Position numbers and translations under genes: made by a program. A DNA stretch of 64,000 bases from Pseudomonas sp. stari2 (lineage in GTDB: Bacteria; Pseudomonadota; Gammaproteobacteria; Pseudomonadales; Pseudomonadaceae). The notes below the pieces were generated by a model. The model saw only the letters and a program-made list of their open reading frames with translations, was not told the origin of the DNA and did no database searches. The first letter of the stretch is position 1, and each line of letters starts with the position of its first letter. Shown here in pieces: positions 8,959 through 16,368 of this stretch. The DNA lies in contig NZ_CP099760.1 in assembly GCF_040760005.1 (NCBI RefSeq), positions 4,867,501 to 4,931,500 of the forward strand, given 5' to 3'.

Positions 8959-9720
8959 ATGAACAGCCTCATGCACAACTCCCTAGTCTCCGTGAATGAA
9001 GAGCAGAAAGACGACAAGCGCTGGAGCATCCGGGCACTGATCGTCGACGATGACGTGCCGATCCGCGAACTGATGATCGACTACCTGGCCCGTTTCAACA
9101 TTCACGCCAGCGGCGTCACCGACGGAGCGGCCATGCGCCAGGCGATGCAGGCCGAACATTTCGACGTGGTGGTACTCGACCTGATGCTGCCCGGCGAAGA
9201 CGGCCTGTCGCTGTGCCGCTGGCTGCGCGCCGAATCCGACATCCCGATCCTGATGCTCACCGCACGTTGCGAACCCACCGACCGGATCATCGGCCTGGAA
9301 CTGGGTGCCGATGACTACATGGCCAAACCGTTCGAACCTCGGGAACTGGTGGCGCGAATCCAGACGATTCTGCGTCGGGTGCGCGACGACCGCACCGAAC
9401 AGCGTGCGAACATTCGCTTCGACAACTGGCGCCTGAACAGCGTCCTGCGTCAGTTGATCGCCGACGACGGCCTGGTGGTGCCGCTGTCCAACGCCGAATT
9501 CCGCCTGCTCTGGGTGTTCATCGAACGTCCGCGCCGGGTGCTCAGCCGCGAACAGTTGCTGGACGCCGCCCGTGGTCGCTCAATTGAAGCATTCGATCGC
9601 AGTATCGACCTGCTGGTCTCGCGCCTGCGGCAAAAACTCGGCGACGACCCGAAAGCCCCACAGCTGATCAAAACCGTACGCGGTGAGGGTTATTTGTTCG
9701 ACGCACGGGACATCGGCTGA
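8959..9720 (+). CDS. OmpR-family response regulator
   Basis: About 253 residues. An N-terminal receiver domain shows the acidic pocket (VDDD), the phosphoacceptor aspartate in VVVLDLMLPGEDG, and the lysine in MAKPFEPREL. The C-terminal winged helix ends RSIDLLVSRLRQKLGDD...IKTVRGEGYLF. It probably regulates its own operon and the downstream EF-hand gene. The start is uncertain: ATG 8959, ATG 8971 and GTG 8992 are in frame and none has a strong Shine-Dalgarno. The stop overlaps the kinase start by one base (TGATG), indicating translational coupling. Confidence 0.9.
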   Translation: MNSLMHNSLVSVNEEQKDDKRWSIRALIVDDDVPIRELMIDYLARFNIHASGVTDGAAMRQAMQAEHFDVVVLDLMLPGEDGLSLCRWLRAESDIPILMLTARCEPTDRIIGLELGADDYMAKPFEPRELVARIQTILRRVRDDRTEQRANIRFDNWRLNSVLRQLIADDGLVVPLSNAEFRLLWVFIERPRRVLSREQLLDAARGRSIEAFDRSIDLLVSRLRQKLGDDPKAPQLIKTVRGEGYLFDARDIG

Positions 9721-10769
9721 TGCGGTTGCGCTTCGACACGCTGTTCGGCCGCCTGTTTGGTGTGCTGTTCGTGGCGATCGTCCTGGCGCACCTGTTGGCT
9801 TTCGCTTGGTTCCACCATTACGGCCCGCCACCACCGCCTCCACCACCCGAGTTTTCTGAAGGAATGGACGGCCAACGGCCGCCGCCAGATCCGCGCTTCG
9901 CACGTCGTCCCCCGCGCCCATGGTTTGGCGGACCGCTGGTGCCGCTGACCTTTCAGTTCATCTCATTGATGATCGCGGCGTGGTACGGCGCCAAACTGCT
10001 GAGCCGGCCGATCCAGCGCCTGAGCGATGCTGCCGAACGCCTCAGTGAAAACCTCGACAGCCCGCCGCTGGACGAGTCCGGCCCGCGCGAAGCCCGCCAG
10101 GCGGCGCACACTTTCAACCTGATGCAGCAGCGAATTCGCGAACAGGTGCAGCAACGCGCGCGCATGCTAGGCGCCGTCTCCCACGACCTGCGCACACCGC
10201 TGTCGCGGTTGAAACTGCGCCTGGAAAAGATCGACGATGACAAACTGCAGGGCCAGATGCGTCAGGACCTGGACGACATGATCGGCATGCTCGACGCCAC
10301 CCTCACCTACCTGCACGAACAACGCACCAGCGAAGCGCTGCAACTGATGGACGTGCAGGCGTTGGTCGAATCCCTGTGCGAGAACGCCCAGGACCAGGGC
10401 GCCGACGTGCAGGTCAGCGGCCACTGCGCGCCCTTGCAGGTGCAGCCGATGGCTTTGCGTTCCTGCATCAACAACCTGATGGACAACGCCTTGCGCTACG
10501 CCGGGCAGGCACGCATCGAACTGCAGGATCAGCGCGAACAACTGCTGATCCGCGTCATCGACCACGGCCCGGGCATCGCCGTCGACAAACGCGAAGCCGT
10601 TTTCGAACCGTTCTTTCGTCTGGAAGGCTCACGCAACCGCAACTCCGGCGGCGTCGGCCTGGGCATGACCATCGCCCGGGAAGCCGCGCAACGCCAGGGC
10701 GGACAGTTGAACCTCGAAGAAACCCCAGGCGGCGGCCTCACTGCCGTGATTCGCTTGCCCCGCCACTGA
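9720..10769 (+). CDS. Sensor histidine kinase with proline-rich periplasmic loop
   Basis: A compact 349-residue membrane kinase partnered with the preceding regulator. TM1 is about residues 11-31 and TM2 about 77-93. The short periplasmic segment between them is unusual: eight consecutive prolines at about residues 36-43, then a Pro/Arg-rich stretch (RRPPRPWFGG). A HAMP-like linker leads to the dimerisation helix with the phosphoacceptor in AVSHDLRTPLSRL, then an HATPase domain with NLMDNALRYA (N box), DHGPGI (G1) and GGVGLGM (G2). The sensor is too small to hold a folded domain, so it may sense ions, the membrane, or a partner protein. Confidence 0.92.
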   Translation: MRLRFDTLFGRLFGVLFVAIVLAHLLAFAWFHHYGPPPPPPPPEFSEGMDGQRPPPDPRFARRPPRPWFGGPLVPLTFQFISLMIAAWYGAKLLSRPIQRLSDAAERLSENLDSPPLDESGPREARQAAHTFNLMQQRIREQVQQRARMLGAVSHDLRTPLSRLKLRLEKIDDDKLQGQMRQDLDDMIGMLDATLTYLHEQRTSEALQLMDVQALVESLCENAQDQGADVQVSGHCAPLQVQPMALRSCINNLMDNALRYAGQARIELQDQREQLLIRVIDHGPGIAVDKREAVFEPFFRLEGSRNRNSGGVGLGMTIAREAAQRQGGQLNLEETPGGGLTAVIRLPRH

Positions 10770-10778
10770 AGCCGACTG

Positions 10779-10857
10779 TGTACCGCCCGGTACAAAATCC
10801 ATATACCCACGACACCTCCCGCCTTGACGCTGCGTAAACCGGTACACAAACCGGTTT
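10779..10857. promoter_or_regulatory. Candidate operators upstream of the EF-hand gene
   Basis: TGTACCG (10779-10785) and CGGTACA (10788-10794) form a 16-bp palindrome. AAACCGG (10836-10842) and CCGGTTT (10851-10857) flank TACACAAA. CGGTACA recurs at 10788 and 10840, 52 bp apart. The second site resembles the palindrome in front of the response regulator gene, suggesting one regulator binds both. Confidence 0.45.
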
Positions 10858-10879
10858 TCCAGCCCAAGGAGAGAGCCTG

Positions 10880-11713
10880 ATGATCGGTAGCGTGAGCAAC
10901 TACACGAGCTACACCAGCACCAGCACCACGACGCAAAACACCCGCAGCCAGCAACTGCAAAAGGAACTGTTCGCCAAACTCGACAGCAACGGTGACGGCG
11001 CGGTGGATCAGGACGAACTGAACAGCGCCCTGTCGCAAAAATCCAGTGACGGTTTGCTGGTCAACCTGAGCAAACAATTCGGCGATCTGGACAGCGACAG
11101 CAGCGGCAGCCTCAGCGCCGAAGAAATGGCCGCCATGGCGCCACCGCCGCCACCCGACCACGTACAAGCCCCCAACACTGACCTGGCCGACGCCCTGATC
11201 AAAGCCCTGGACACCGACGGCGACGAACTGAGCAGCGGCCTGACCAGCGCCGGCAGCACCGCCGACAGCAGCAAAATTTTCTCCGCCCTGGACAAGAACA
11301 AGGACGGCGTCGTCAGCCAGGACGAACTCACTGCCAGCCTCACCCCGCCACCGCCACCACCTCGGGTTTCCGGTGACGAACTGTTCAGTCAGCTCGATGC
11401 GGACGGCGACAGCAATGTGACGGCGACCGAACTGAGCAGTGCGCTGCAGGCCAGCGACAGCACCTCGTCCTCCAACAGCGACACCAGCGCGGTGCTGCTC
11501 AAAGTGCTGGATAGCGACAGCAGTGGTGGCGTGAGCAGTGATGAATTGAAGGCCGAGTTACAGGCGGGACGCCAGCGTCCGAGCGATGAACAGACTGCCA
11601 GTACCACTCAAACCACGACCGAAGCGTTGAACCGGATGATTGCCAATCTAAGCAAGCAGTATTCGCTCGATAGTACGGCGTCGGTGGGCAAGTATTTGAA
11701 TGTGGCGACGTGA
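10880..11713 (+). CDS. EF-hand calcium-binding protein
   Basis: A 277-residue protein with no clear signal peptide or TM segment. EF-hand-type loops recur along its length: DSNGDGAVDQDE (about residue 35), DSDSSGSLSAEE (about 72), a degenerate DTDGDELSSG (about 112), DKNKDGVVSQDE (about 139), DADGDSNVTATE and DSDSSGGVSSDE. Two polyproline linkers (about residues 87-92 and 155-160) separate pairs of loops. The Ser/Thr-rich N terminus resembles secreted proteins, and similar Pseudomonas proteins are, as I recall, sometimes annotated as XopAW-type effectors; no type III genes are nearby. AAGGAG precedes ATG 10880. It lies 110 bp after the kinase gene. Confidence 0.85.
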   Translation: MIGSVSNYTSYTSTSTTTQNTRSQQLQKELFAKLDSNGDGAVDQDELNSALSQKSSDGLLVNLSKQFGDLDSDSSGSLSAEEMAAMAPPPPPDHVQAPNTDLADALIKALDTDGDELSSGLTSAGSTADSSKIFSALDKNKDGVVSQDELTASLTPPPPPPRVSGDELFSQLDADGDSNVTATELSSALQASDSTSSSNSDTSAVLLKVLDSDSSGGVSSDELKAELQAGRQRPSDEQTASTTQTTTEALNRMIANLSKQYSLDSTASVGKYLNVAT

Positions 11714-11724
11714 GGTAATCCAAA

Positions 11725-12058
11725 AACAGGATGAGCGTTAGCTCGACAACGCTTTTGTTCTTGATCCACCCGCCCCTTCGGAAGGCTGAGTGGAGGTGTT
11801 CATCCGGGGATTGGCACGTAGTGCCGTGCGGCAAAGCCGAACTCATCGACGAAGTCGATGCCCCCGGAGGAACACCGGAGCGAAGGAACCCGAGCCTGCG
11901 AGGGCCGAACGCCGGGGCGAGCGTTTTTTGCTTACTTTTTCAGGCGCTTGTAAAAAAGTGAGTCGCCGTAAGGGCGAAACCATAAGCCGCCGTTACCGAA
12001 GAAACGGATATGTACACAATTAACCCAGAGCCTGGCCGGCCCCAAGGCCGCCAAGCCC
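11725..12058 (+). repeat. Interspersed structured repeat, copy 2 (short form)
   Basis: A 334-bp version of the element at 1698-2265, lacking the pyrimidine-rich 5' block and the hexanucleotide tract. The core hairpins are retained: 11934-11940 pairs with 11953-11959 as ACTTTTT/AAAAAGT, where copy 1 has CCTTTTGG/CCAAAAGG; TCGCC (11963-11967) pairs with GGCGA (11973-11977); CGGC/GCCG at 12037-12050. It fills the gap between the convergent EF-hand and AI-2E transporter genes. Confidence 0.8.
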
Positions 12059-12063
12059 CACCG

Positions 12064-13116
12064 TCAACGCCGATCCTCAACCCGCCCCTGACTCTTGCTC
12101 CAATCCGTCAACAAACTATAAGCCACCGCCAAAAGCGTAGGCCCGATAAACAACCCGATAAACCCGAACGCAATCAACCCGCCAAACACCCCGAGCAACA
12201 CAATCACCAACGGCAGATTCCCGCCACGGCTGATCAGATACGGCTTGAGCACGTTGTCCACGCCACTGATGATGAACGTCCCCCAGATCCCGAGAAACAC
12301 CGCCATCCCGTACTCGCCCTTCCAGGCCAGCCAGGCCGTGGCCGGAATCCACACCAGCGGCGGCCCCATCGGAATCAGGCTGAGCAGGAACGTCACGATC
12401 CCCAGCACCAAAGCCCCCGGCACTCCGGCAATCAGGAACCCGATCAGCGCCAGGATCGCCTGCGCCGCCGCCGTACCGATCACCCCGTTCACCACCCGCT
12501 GCACCGTACCGGCCACCAGTTCGATGTAATACCCGGCACGGTCGCCGATCAAGCGCTCCAGCAGGCTGTGCACGAACGCCGCCAGCCGCGGCCCGTCACG
12601 GTAGAAAAAGAACACGAAGACAATGCTCAGGGTCAGCTCGAGAATCCCGCCGCCAATCTGCGCACTGCGCGCCAGCAGCCAGTTGCCCACCTGCCCCAGA
12701 TAAGGCTTGAGCGACACCATCAGCGCCGCCCCCTGCTGATCGACACTGTTCCAGAAACCGACCAGCCGTTCTCCCACCAACGGAATCGTGCCGAGCCATG
12801 CCGGTGCTTCCGGCAGCCCGTCGACCTGCACATCCTTGATGAACACCGTGGCATCGCGCACGTGATCGGCCAGATTGAAACCCAGCCATACCAGCGGTGC
12901 CGCCACCAGCAGCATCCAGCCCAAGGTCAGGATACCTGCTGCCAGAGACTCGCGACCGCCGAGCCAGCGCGTCAGCAGACGCATCAATGGCCAACTGGCG
13001 AATGCCAGCACCGCGCCCCAGAACAGCGCCGACCAGAATGGCGCCATCACCCAGAAACTGGCGCCGAACAACACCAGCAACAGGATCTGCACCAGCAGAC
13101 GATCATTATTGGGCAT
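12064..13116 (-). CDS. AI-2E family (PerM/YdiK) transporter
   Basis: A 350-residue inner-membrane protein with about seven or eight hydrophobic segments. Two are near the N terminus (residues 8-50), one at about 60-82, and a cluster from about 155 to 335. The conserved family features are the FFFYRDGPRL segment and the GVIGTAAAQAILALIGF and PMGPPLVWIPA loops. The family includes TqsA (AI-2 exporter) and several Na+/H+ antiporters, so the substrate cannot be assigned. The stop codon nearly touches repeat copy 2. The DUF4892 gene starts upstream on the same strand after about 70 bp. Confidence 0.9.
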   Translation of the reverse strand: MPNNDRLLVQILLLVLFGASFWVMAPFWSALFWGAVLAFASWPLMRLLTRWLGGRESLAAGILTLGWMLLVAAPLVWLGFNLADHVRDATVFIKDVQVDGLPEAPAWLGTIPLVGERLVGFWNSVDQQGAALMVSLKPYLGQVGNWLLARSAQIGGGILELTLSIVFVFFFYRDGPRLAAFVHSLLERLIGDRAGYYIELVAGTVQRVVNGVIGTAAAQAILALIGFLIAGVPGALVLGIVTFLLSLIPMGPPLVWIPATAWLAWKGEYGMAVFLGIWGTFIISGVDNVLKPYLISRGGNLPLVIVLLGVFGGLIAFGFIGLFIGPTLLAVAYSLLTDWSKSQGRVEDRR

Positions 13117-13185
13117 GTGAAATCTCGAAAAAGTCAGTCAGGCAAAGAGTAGGCGTACACGCCGCGCGTGTCCGCCAGAGACACC

Positions 13186-14004
13186 TTATCGCAACAGATC
13201 GATGCGCAGGCCGGCACCTTCGACATTGCCGGTTTCCATCCGTGCCGCGCGCACACCCTGCGCGATCAGCGCCTGACGCCAGGCCTCGGCCTTGGGCCCG
13301 GAGACCGTCACCCGCAACGTAGTGTCGAGGTTCAGGCCACGGGACAGCAGACGCAGCCAGGTGTCGTCGGGATCGCCGGCCAGTTTCGGCAACTTCAGCT
13401 CACCGGTGTCTTTCAACTGACGCAACAGGGTCGCGGACGTCGGCAGCAGCTCCCCCAACGGCGTGGCGGCCTCGAACTGCTCGACATGCAGATAGGCTTT
13501 GCGATTGCCGCGAGTGATGCTGTACAGCGCCACCAGCGTGTTGTCGCGAGGTGCCGCAAGTCTCAGCAACAGATAGGCCTGCTGCTCGTCGGCGCCGTAC
13601 AGCTTGGCATTGCCGAACACTTCATTGGCCCACAGGCTGCTTTCGCCACAATCCCTGGCCTGACACCAGAACAACAGTTCGGCGTCCTGTTTTTGCAGGG
13701 CCTCGCGGGCGACGGTGAAGGCTTCATTGGCAGAATGTTCGGGCGGCAATTCGTAGGTGACCGAGGTGGTCTGCCCCCGGGCACCGACCTGACCGTCGAA
13801 ACGCAACTGGCCACTGATCTTGCGGATCGAGCCCATCGGGTAAATCCGCTCCAGCGTCACGGCCGGGCGATAGTCAACGATCTGCGCATCGGCCAGACGC
13901 GGCACGATCGGCAGATCCTGACTGCCCGGCAGGTCAGCAGCGAGCAACACGGGACTGAAACAGCACAGCGCCAGCAGACTGAAAGATCGCATGGACAGGC
14001 TCAT
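13186..14004 (-). CDS. DUF4892-family exported protein
   Basis: A 272-residue protein with an N-terminal signal peptide (hydrophobic residues about 6-20, likely cleavage at LLAAD), so periplasmic or outer-membrane associated. I recognise the DUF4892 pattern, including WCQARDCGESSLWAN, whose two cysteines could form a disulfide. The function is unknown. The chosen ATG (14004) overlaps the stop of a 21-codon ORF as ATGA, suggesting coupled translation; the internal ATG four codons later is an alternative. It follows two hydrolase genes in the same direction. Confidence 0.85.
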   Translation of the reverse strand: MSLSMRSFSLLALCCFSPVLLAADLPGSQDLPIVPRLADAQIVDYRPAVTLERIYPMGSIRKISGQLRFDGQVGARGQTTSVTYELPPEHSANEAFTVAREALQKQDAELLFWCQARDCGESSLWANEVFGNAKLYGADEQQAYLLLRLAAPRDNTLVALYSITRGNRKAYLHVEQFEAATPLGELLPTSATLLRQLKDTGELKLPKLAGDPDDTWLRLLSRGLNLDTTLRVTVSGPKAEAWRQALIAQGVRAARMETGNVEGAGLRIDLLR

Positions 14005-14066
14005 CGGATCGGCATGGCCGGGGCGCCTTTCTGGCTATTCGGGTTCGCAGCGGTGTAGAAATCCAT
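14001..14066 (-). CDS. Possible 21-residue small protein coupled to DUF4892
   Basis: A short ORF, MDFYTAANPNSQ… to …AMPIR, begins at ATG 14066 preceded by GGGAGA nine bases upstream, a better ribosome site than that of the DUF4892 gene it overlaps. Its TGA is embedded in the DUF4892 ATG (ATGA). It has no hydrophobic segment. It may be a genuine small protein or a leader ORF that delivers ribosomes to the next start. The call rests on the ribosome site and the overlap only. Confidence 0.5.
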   Translation of the reverse strand: MDFYTAANPNSQKGAPAMPIR

Positions 14067-14119
14067 TGTGGTTGTCTCCCATTTCAACCCGCCCAGCCTC
14101 GACAGTTGCCCGGGGCAAG

Positions 14120-14974
14120 TCAAGGAATGGCGAAGAACCGATTGAAACAGTCTGCGACAAGAACCGCACCCGACTCGTCATTCAGATGCAGATGGTGCCC
14201 GCCCGGCAGCTGTTCCCGGCTAAAGGGTAGACGCTCCAGCAGCTCGGGATGTTTGGCCAGCATGCCATCGGCCGCCACCACCAATTGTGCAGGACAGGCA
14301 ATGCGCTGGATGAAAGCCATCGCCTGCTCCTGAGTCAGACGCAGTGGCGATGGCAGGGTGAGACGGTTGTCGGTGCGCCAGGTGTAACCGCCGGGCACCG
14401 GCATCAGGCCGCGTTGCGCCAGCAGTTCGGCGGCCTCACGACTGACCGCCACCAGGCCTTTCATGCGCACTTCGATGGCCCGGTCGAGGGAGGCGTAGAC
14501 CGGTTTGCGTTTTTCACGCAAATCAAGCTGTGCCTGAAGGGCCATGCCCATGCGTTCGGCGGCGTTTTCGCCTTTATCTGTAGGAGGAATCACCCCGTCG
14601 ATCAATGCCAGATGGGTGATGCGCTCCGGCAACGACCCCGCCAGCACCAGCGAAACAATTGCCCCCAGCGAATGCCCGAGCAGACCGAAGCGCTGCCAGC
14701 CCAGTTGTTCGGCGACTTGCAGCACGTCATGGGCGTAGTCCCACAGCGCGTAACCTGCGCCGACCGGGCGATGCCCCGAATGACCATGACCGGCCATGTC
14801 CAGCGCAACAATGCGCAAGCCTTTAAGCTTCGGCGCCAGGCGAGCGAAGCTGTTGGCATTATCCAGCCAGCCATGCAGGGCAATCACCGGCAACCCGTCT
14901 TCCGGGCCGAAAATGTGCGCTGCCAGTTCGATATGCGGCAGGCTCAGGCGCACTTCTTCGACCGACGGGCTCAT
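14120..14974 (-). CDS. Alpha/beta hydrolase
   Basis: A 284-residue alpha/beta-hydrolase fold enzyme. The oxyanion motif HGWLDN is near residue 35, the nucleophile elbow GHSLG near 98, the acid is in VVAADG, and the catalytic histidine lies in PGGHHLHLND near the C terminus. The substrate is unknown, probably a small ester. The ATG at 14974 follows AAGGATTGCGC and overlaps the stop of the preceding hydrolase gene as ATGA, so the two are translationally coupled. The pair is followed by the small ORF and DUF4892. Confidence 0.9.
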   Translation of the reverse strand: MSPSVEEVRLSLPHIELAAHIFGPEDGLPVIALHGWLDNANSFARLAPKLKGLRIVALDMAGHGHSGHRPVGAGYALWDYAHDVLQVAEQLGWQRFGLLGHSLGAIVSLVLAGSLPERITHLALIDGVIPPTDKGENAAERMGMALQAQLDLREKRKPVYASLDRAIEVRMKGLVAVSREAAELLAQRGLMPVPGGYTWRTDNRLTLPSPLRLTQEQAMAFIQRIACPAQLVVAADGMLAKHPELLERLPFSREQLPGGHHLHLNDESGAVLVADCFNRFFAIP

Positions 14975-15777
14975 GCGCAATCCTTGTGCTGGCGATTTTC
15001 CCAGCGAGAGAACAGGTTCTTCAGCAGCTGCGCAGTATCCTGCGGCCGCTCAAGGGGAAACATGTGACCGCCAGGCACGGTCAGCGACTCGCCCTGAGGC
15101 AGACGCCCGACGAACCGGGTGTGATGGTTCATCACCACGCGACTCTTGTGCCCGCGCACCACCGCCAGAGGCACCTGAAGCTGTCGGGCTCGTCCGGGGC
15201 TGGTGTGCGGCACACCGCGATAGATGCTGATCTCGGTGGCCGGATCGAAGCGCAGGCGCAGCTTGTCGCCGACCTTGTGCAAGCCGTGTTGCAGGTAGGC
15301 GTCGAAGCACTCAGGATCGAAGCTTCGGAACAGCGTCTTGCCGGCAAAGTAGCTGCGGGCACTGTCGAGGTCGGCGAATTCTTCTCGTCGTCCCAAGGTG
15401 CGACCGGCCGGGGTGAGCTTATCGATGAAGCCAAAACGCTTGGCGGCACGGATCACCCATCGGTCGGTGCGCGTCAGCACCGGAGAATCGAGCATCACCA
15501 CCCCGCGATACAGTTCTGGGCAACGTAGCGCAGCGTGCAGGTGCAGCATTCCGCCGAAGGAATGGCCAACGCCCCATACCGGCTCGTCCTGCTGTTGCAG
15601 GTGATGGATCAGCTCGTCCACCAGGTGGTACCAGTTGTCACCCGCCGGGAAACGCGGATCGTGGGCATGCTGCTCCAGATGCGTCACCCGGAACTCGGGC
15701 GCCAGCGCCGAGAACAGCTTGCCGTAGGTGCCGGAAGGGAAACCGTTGGCGTGGGCGAAGAAGATCGGTTGCGACAT
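14971..15777 (-). CDS. Alpha/beta hydrolase
   Basis: A 268-residue hydrolase distinct from its neighbour. HANGFPSGTY holds the oxyanion loop near residue 10, the nucleophile elbow is GHSFGG near 71, and the histidine is in PGGHMFPLERP near 240. The lid region is rich in Arg and Lys. It overlaps the next hydrolase gene by four bases. As I recall, a tandem pair of hydrolases occurs at the equivalent position in P. aeruginosa (around PA1621-PA1622). The substrate is unknown. Confidence 0.9.
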   Translation of the reverse strand: MSQPIFFAHANGFPSGTYGKLFSALAPEFRVTHLEQHAHDPRFPAGDNWYHLVDELIHHLQQQDEPVWGVGHSFGGMLHLHAALRCPELYRGVVMLDSPVLTRTDRWVIRAAKRFGFIDKLTPAGRTLGRREEFADLDSARSYFAGKTLFRSFDPECFDAYLQHGLHKVGDKLRLRFDPATEISIYRGVPHTSPGRARQLQVPLAVVRGHKSRVVMNHHTRFVGRLPQGESLTVPGGHMFPLERPQDTAQLLKNLFSRWENRQHKDCA

Positions 15778-15893
15778 ACGGGTAAATCCATGGGCGGTAA
15801 ACGTGGCGTTGATTGTCCGTAAGACCGCGCTTCACAGCAATGACCGTAACTGCCAGGAATGATGACAGTCCGGTCAGGGCTATGACGGATCGG

Positions 15894-16337
15894 TCAGCGC
15901 GCCGGCGGTTGCTCGCCCAGCGGCACCACGGCCATGGTCAGCCGCGACACGCAACTGGCCTTGCCTTCATCGCTGGTCAGGCGGATGTCCCAGACGTGGG
16001 TCGTGCGGCCGATGTGGATCGGTTTGGCCACCGCCGTCACCCGTCCGCTGCGCAGGCCGCGCAGATGGTTGGCGTTGATCTCCAGACCCACGCAATAAAA
16101 CTTGCTGGCATCAATGCACAGATAGCTGGCCATCGAGCCGACGGTCTCGGCCAGCACCACCGAGGCGCCGCCGTGCAACAGGCCGTAAGGCTGGTGGGTG
16201 CGGTGGTCGATCACCATGCTGGCGGTCAGAGACTCTTCGTCGAAGGACTCGAAACGGATATCCAGCACTTCGCCGATGGTGTTTTTCTGGATGGCGTTCA
16301 ACTGCTCGATGTTGGGGGTGGTGCGCCACAAGGTCAT
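15894..16337 (-). CDS. Hotdog-fold acyl-CoA thioesterase (PaaI/YdiI-like)
   Basis: A 147-residue single hotdog domain. The family signature HQPYGLLHGGASVVLAETVGSMAS (residues about 48-71) supplies the catalytic glutamate and the CoA-binding glycine pair. It hydrolyses acyl- or aroyl-CoA thioesters as a tetramer in the cytosol. AAGGAA precedes the ATG. The acyl-CoA synthetase gene starts 31 bases upstream on the same strand, so synthesis and hydrolysis of a CoA ester appear to be co-expressed. Confidence 0.92.
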   Translation of the reverse strand: MTLWRTTPNIEQLNAIQKNTIGEVLDIRFESFDEESLTASMVIDHRTHQPYGLLHGGASVVLAETVGSMASYLCIDASKFYCVGLEINANHLRGLRSGRVTAVAKPIHIGRTTHVWDIRLTSDEGKASCVSRLTMAVVPLGEQPPAR

Positions 16338-16368
16338 CGCAGGCTTCCTTTGTTGTTTTGATCGTCGC

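Noticed and set aside
10880..11713. A confirmed type III effector
   Set aside because: The EF-hand protein resembles proteins so named, but no secretion genes, chaperone or hrp-box promoter are visible nearby, so only calcium binding is called.
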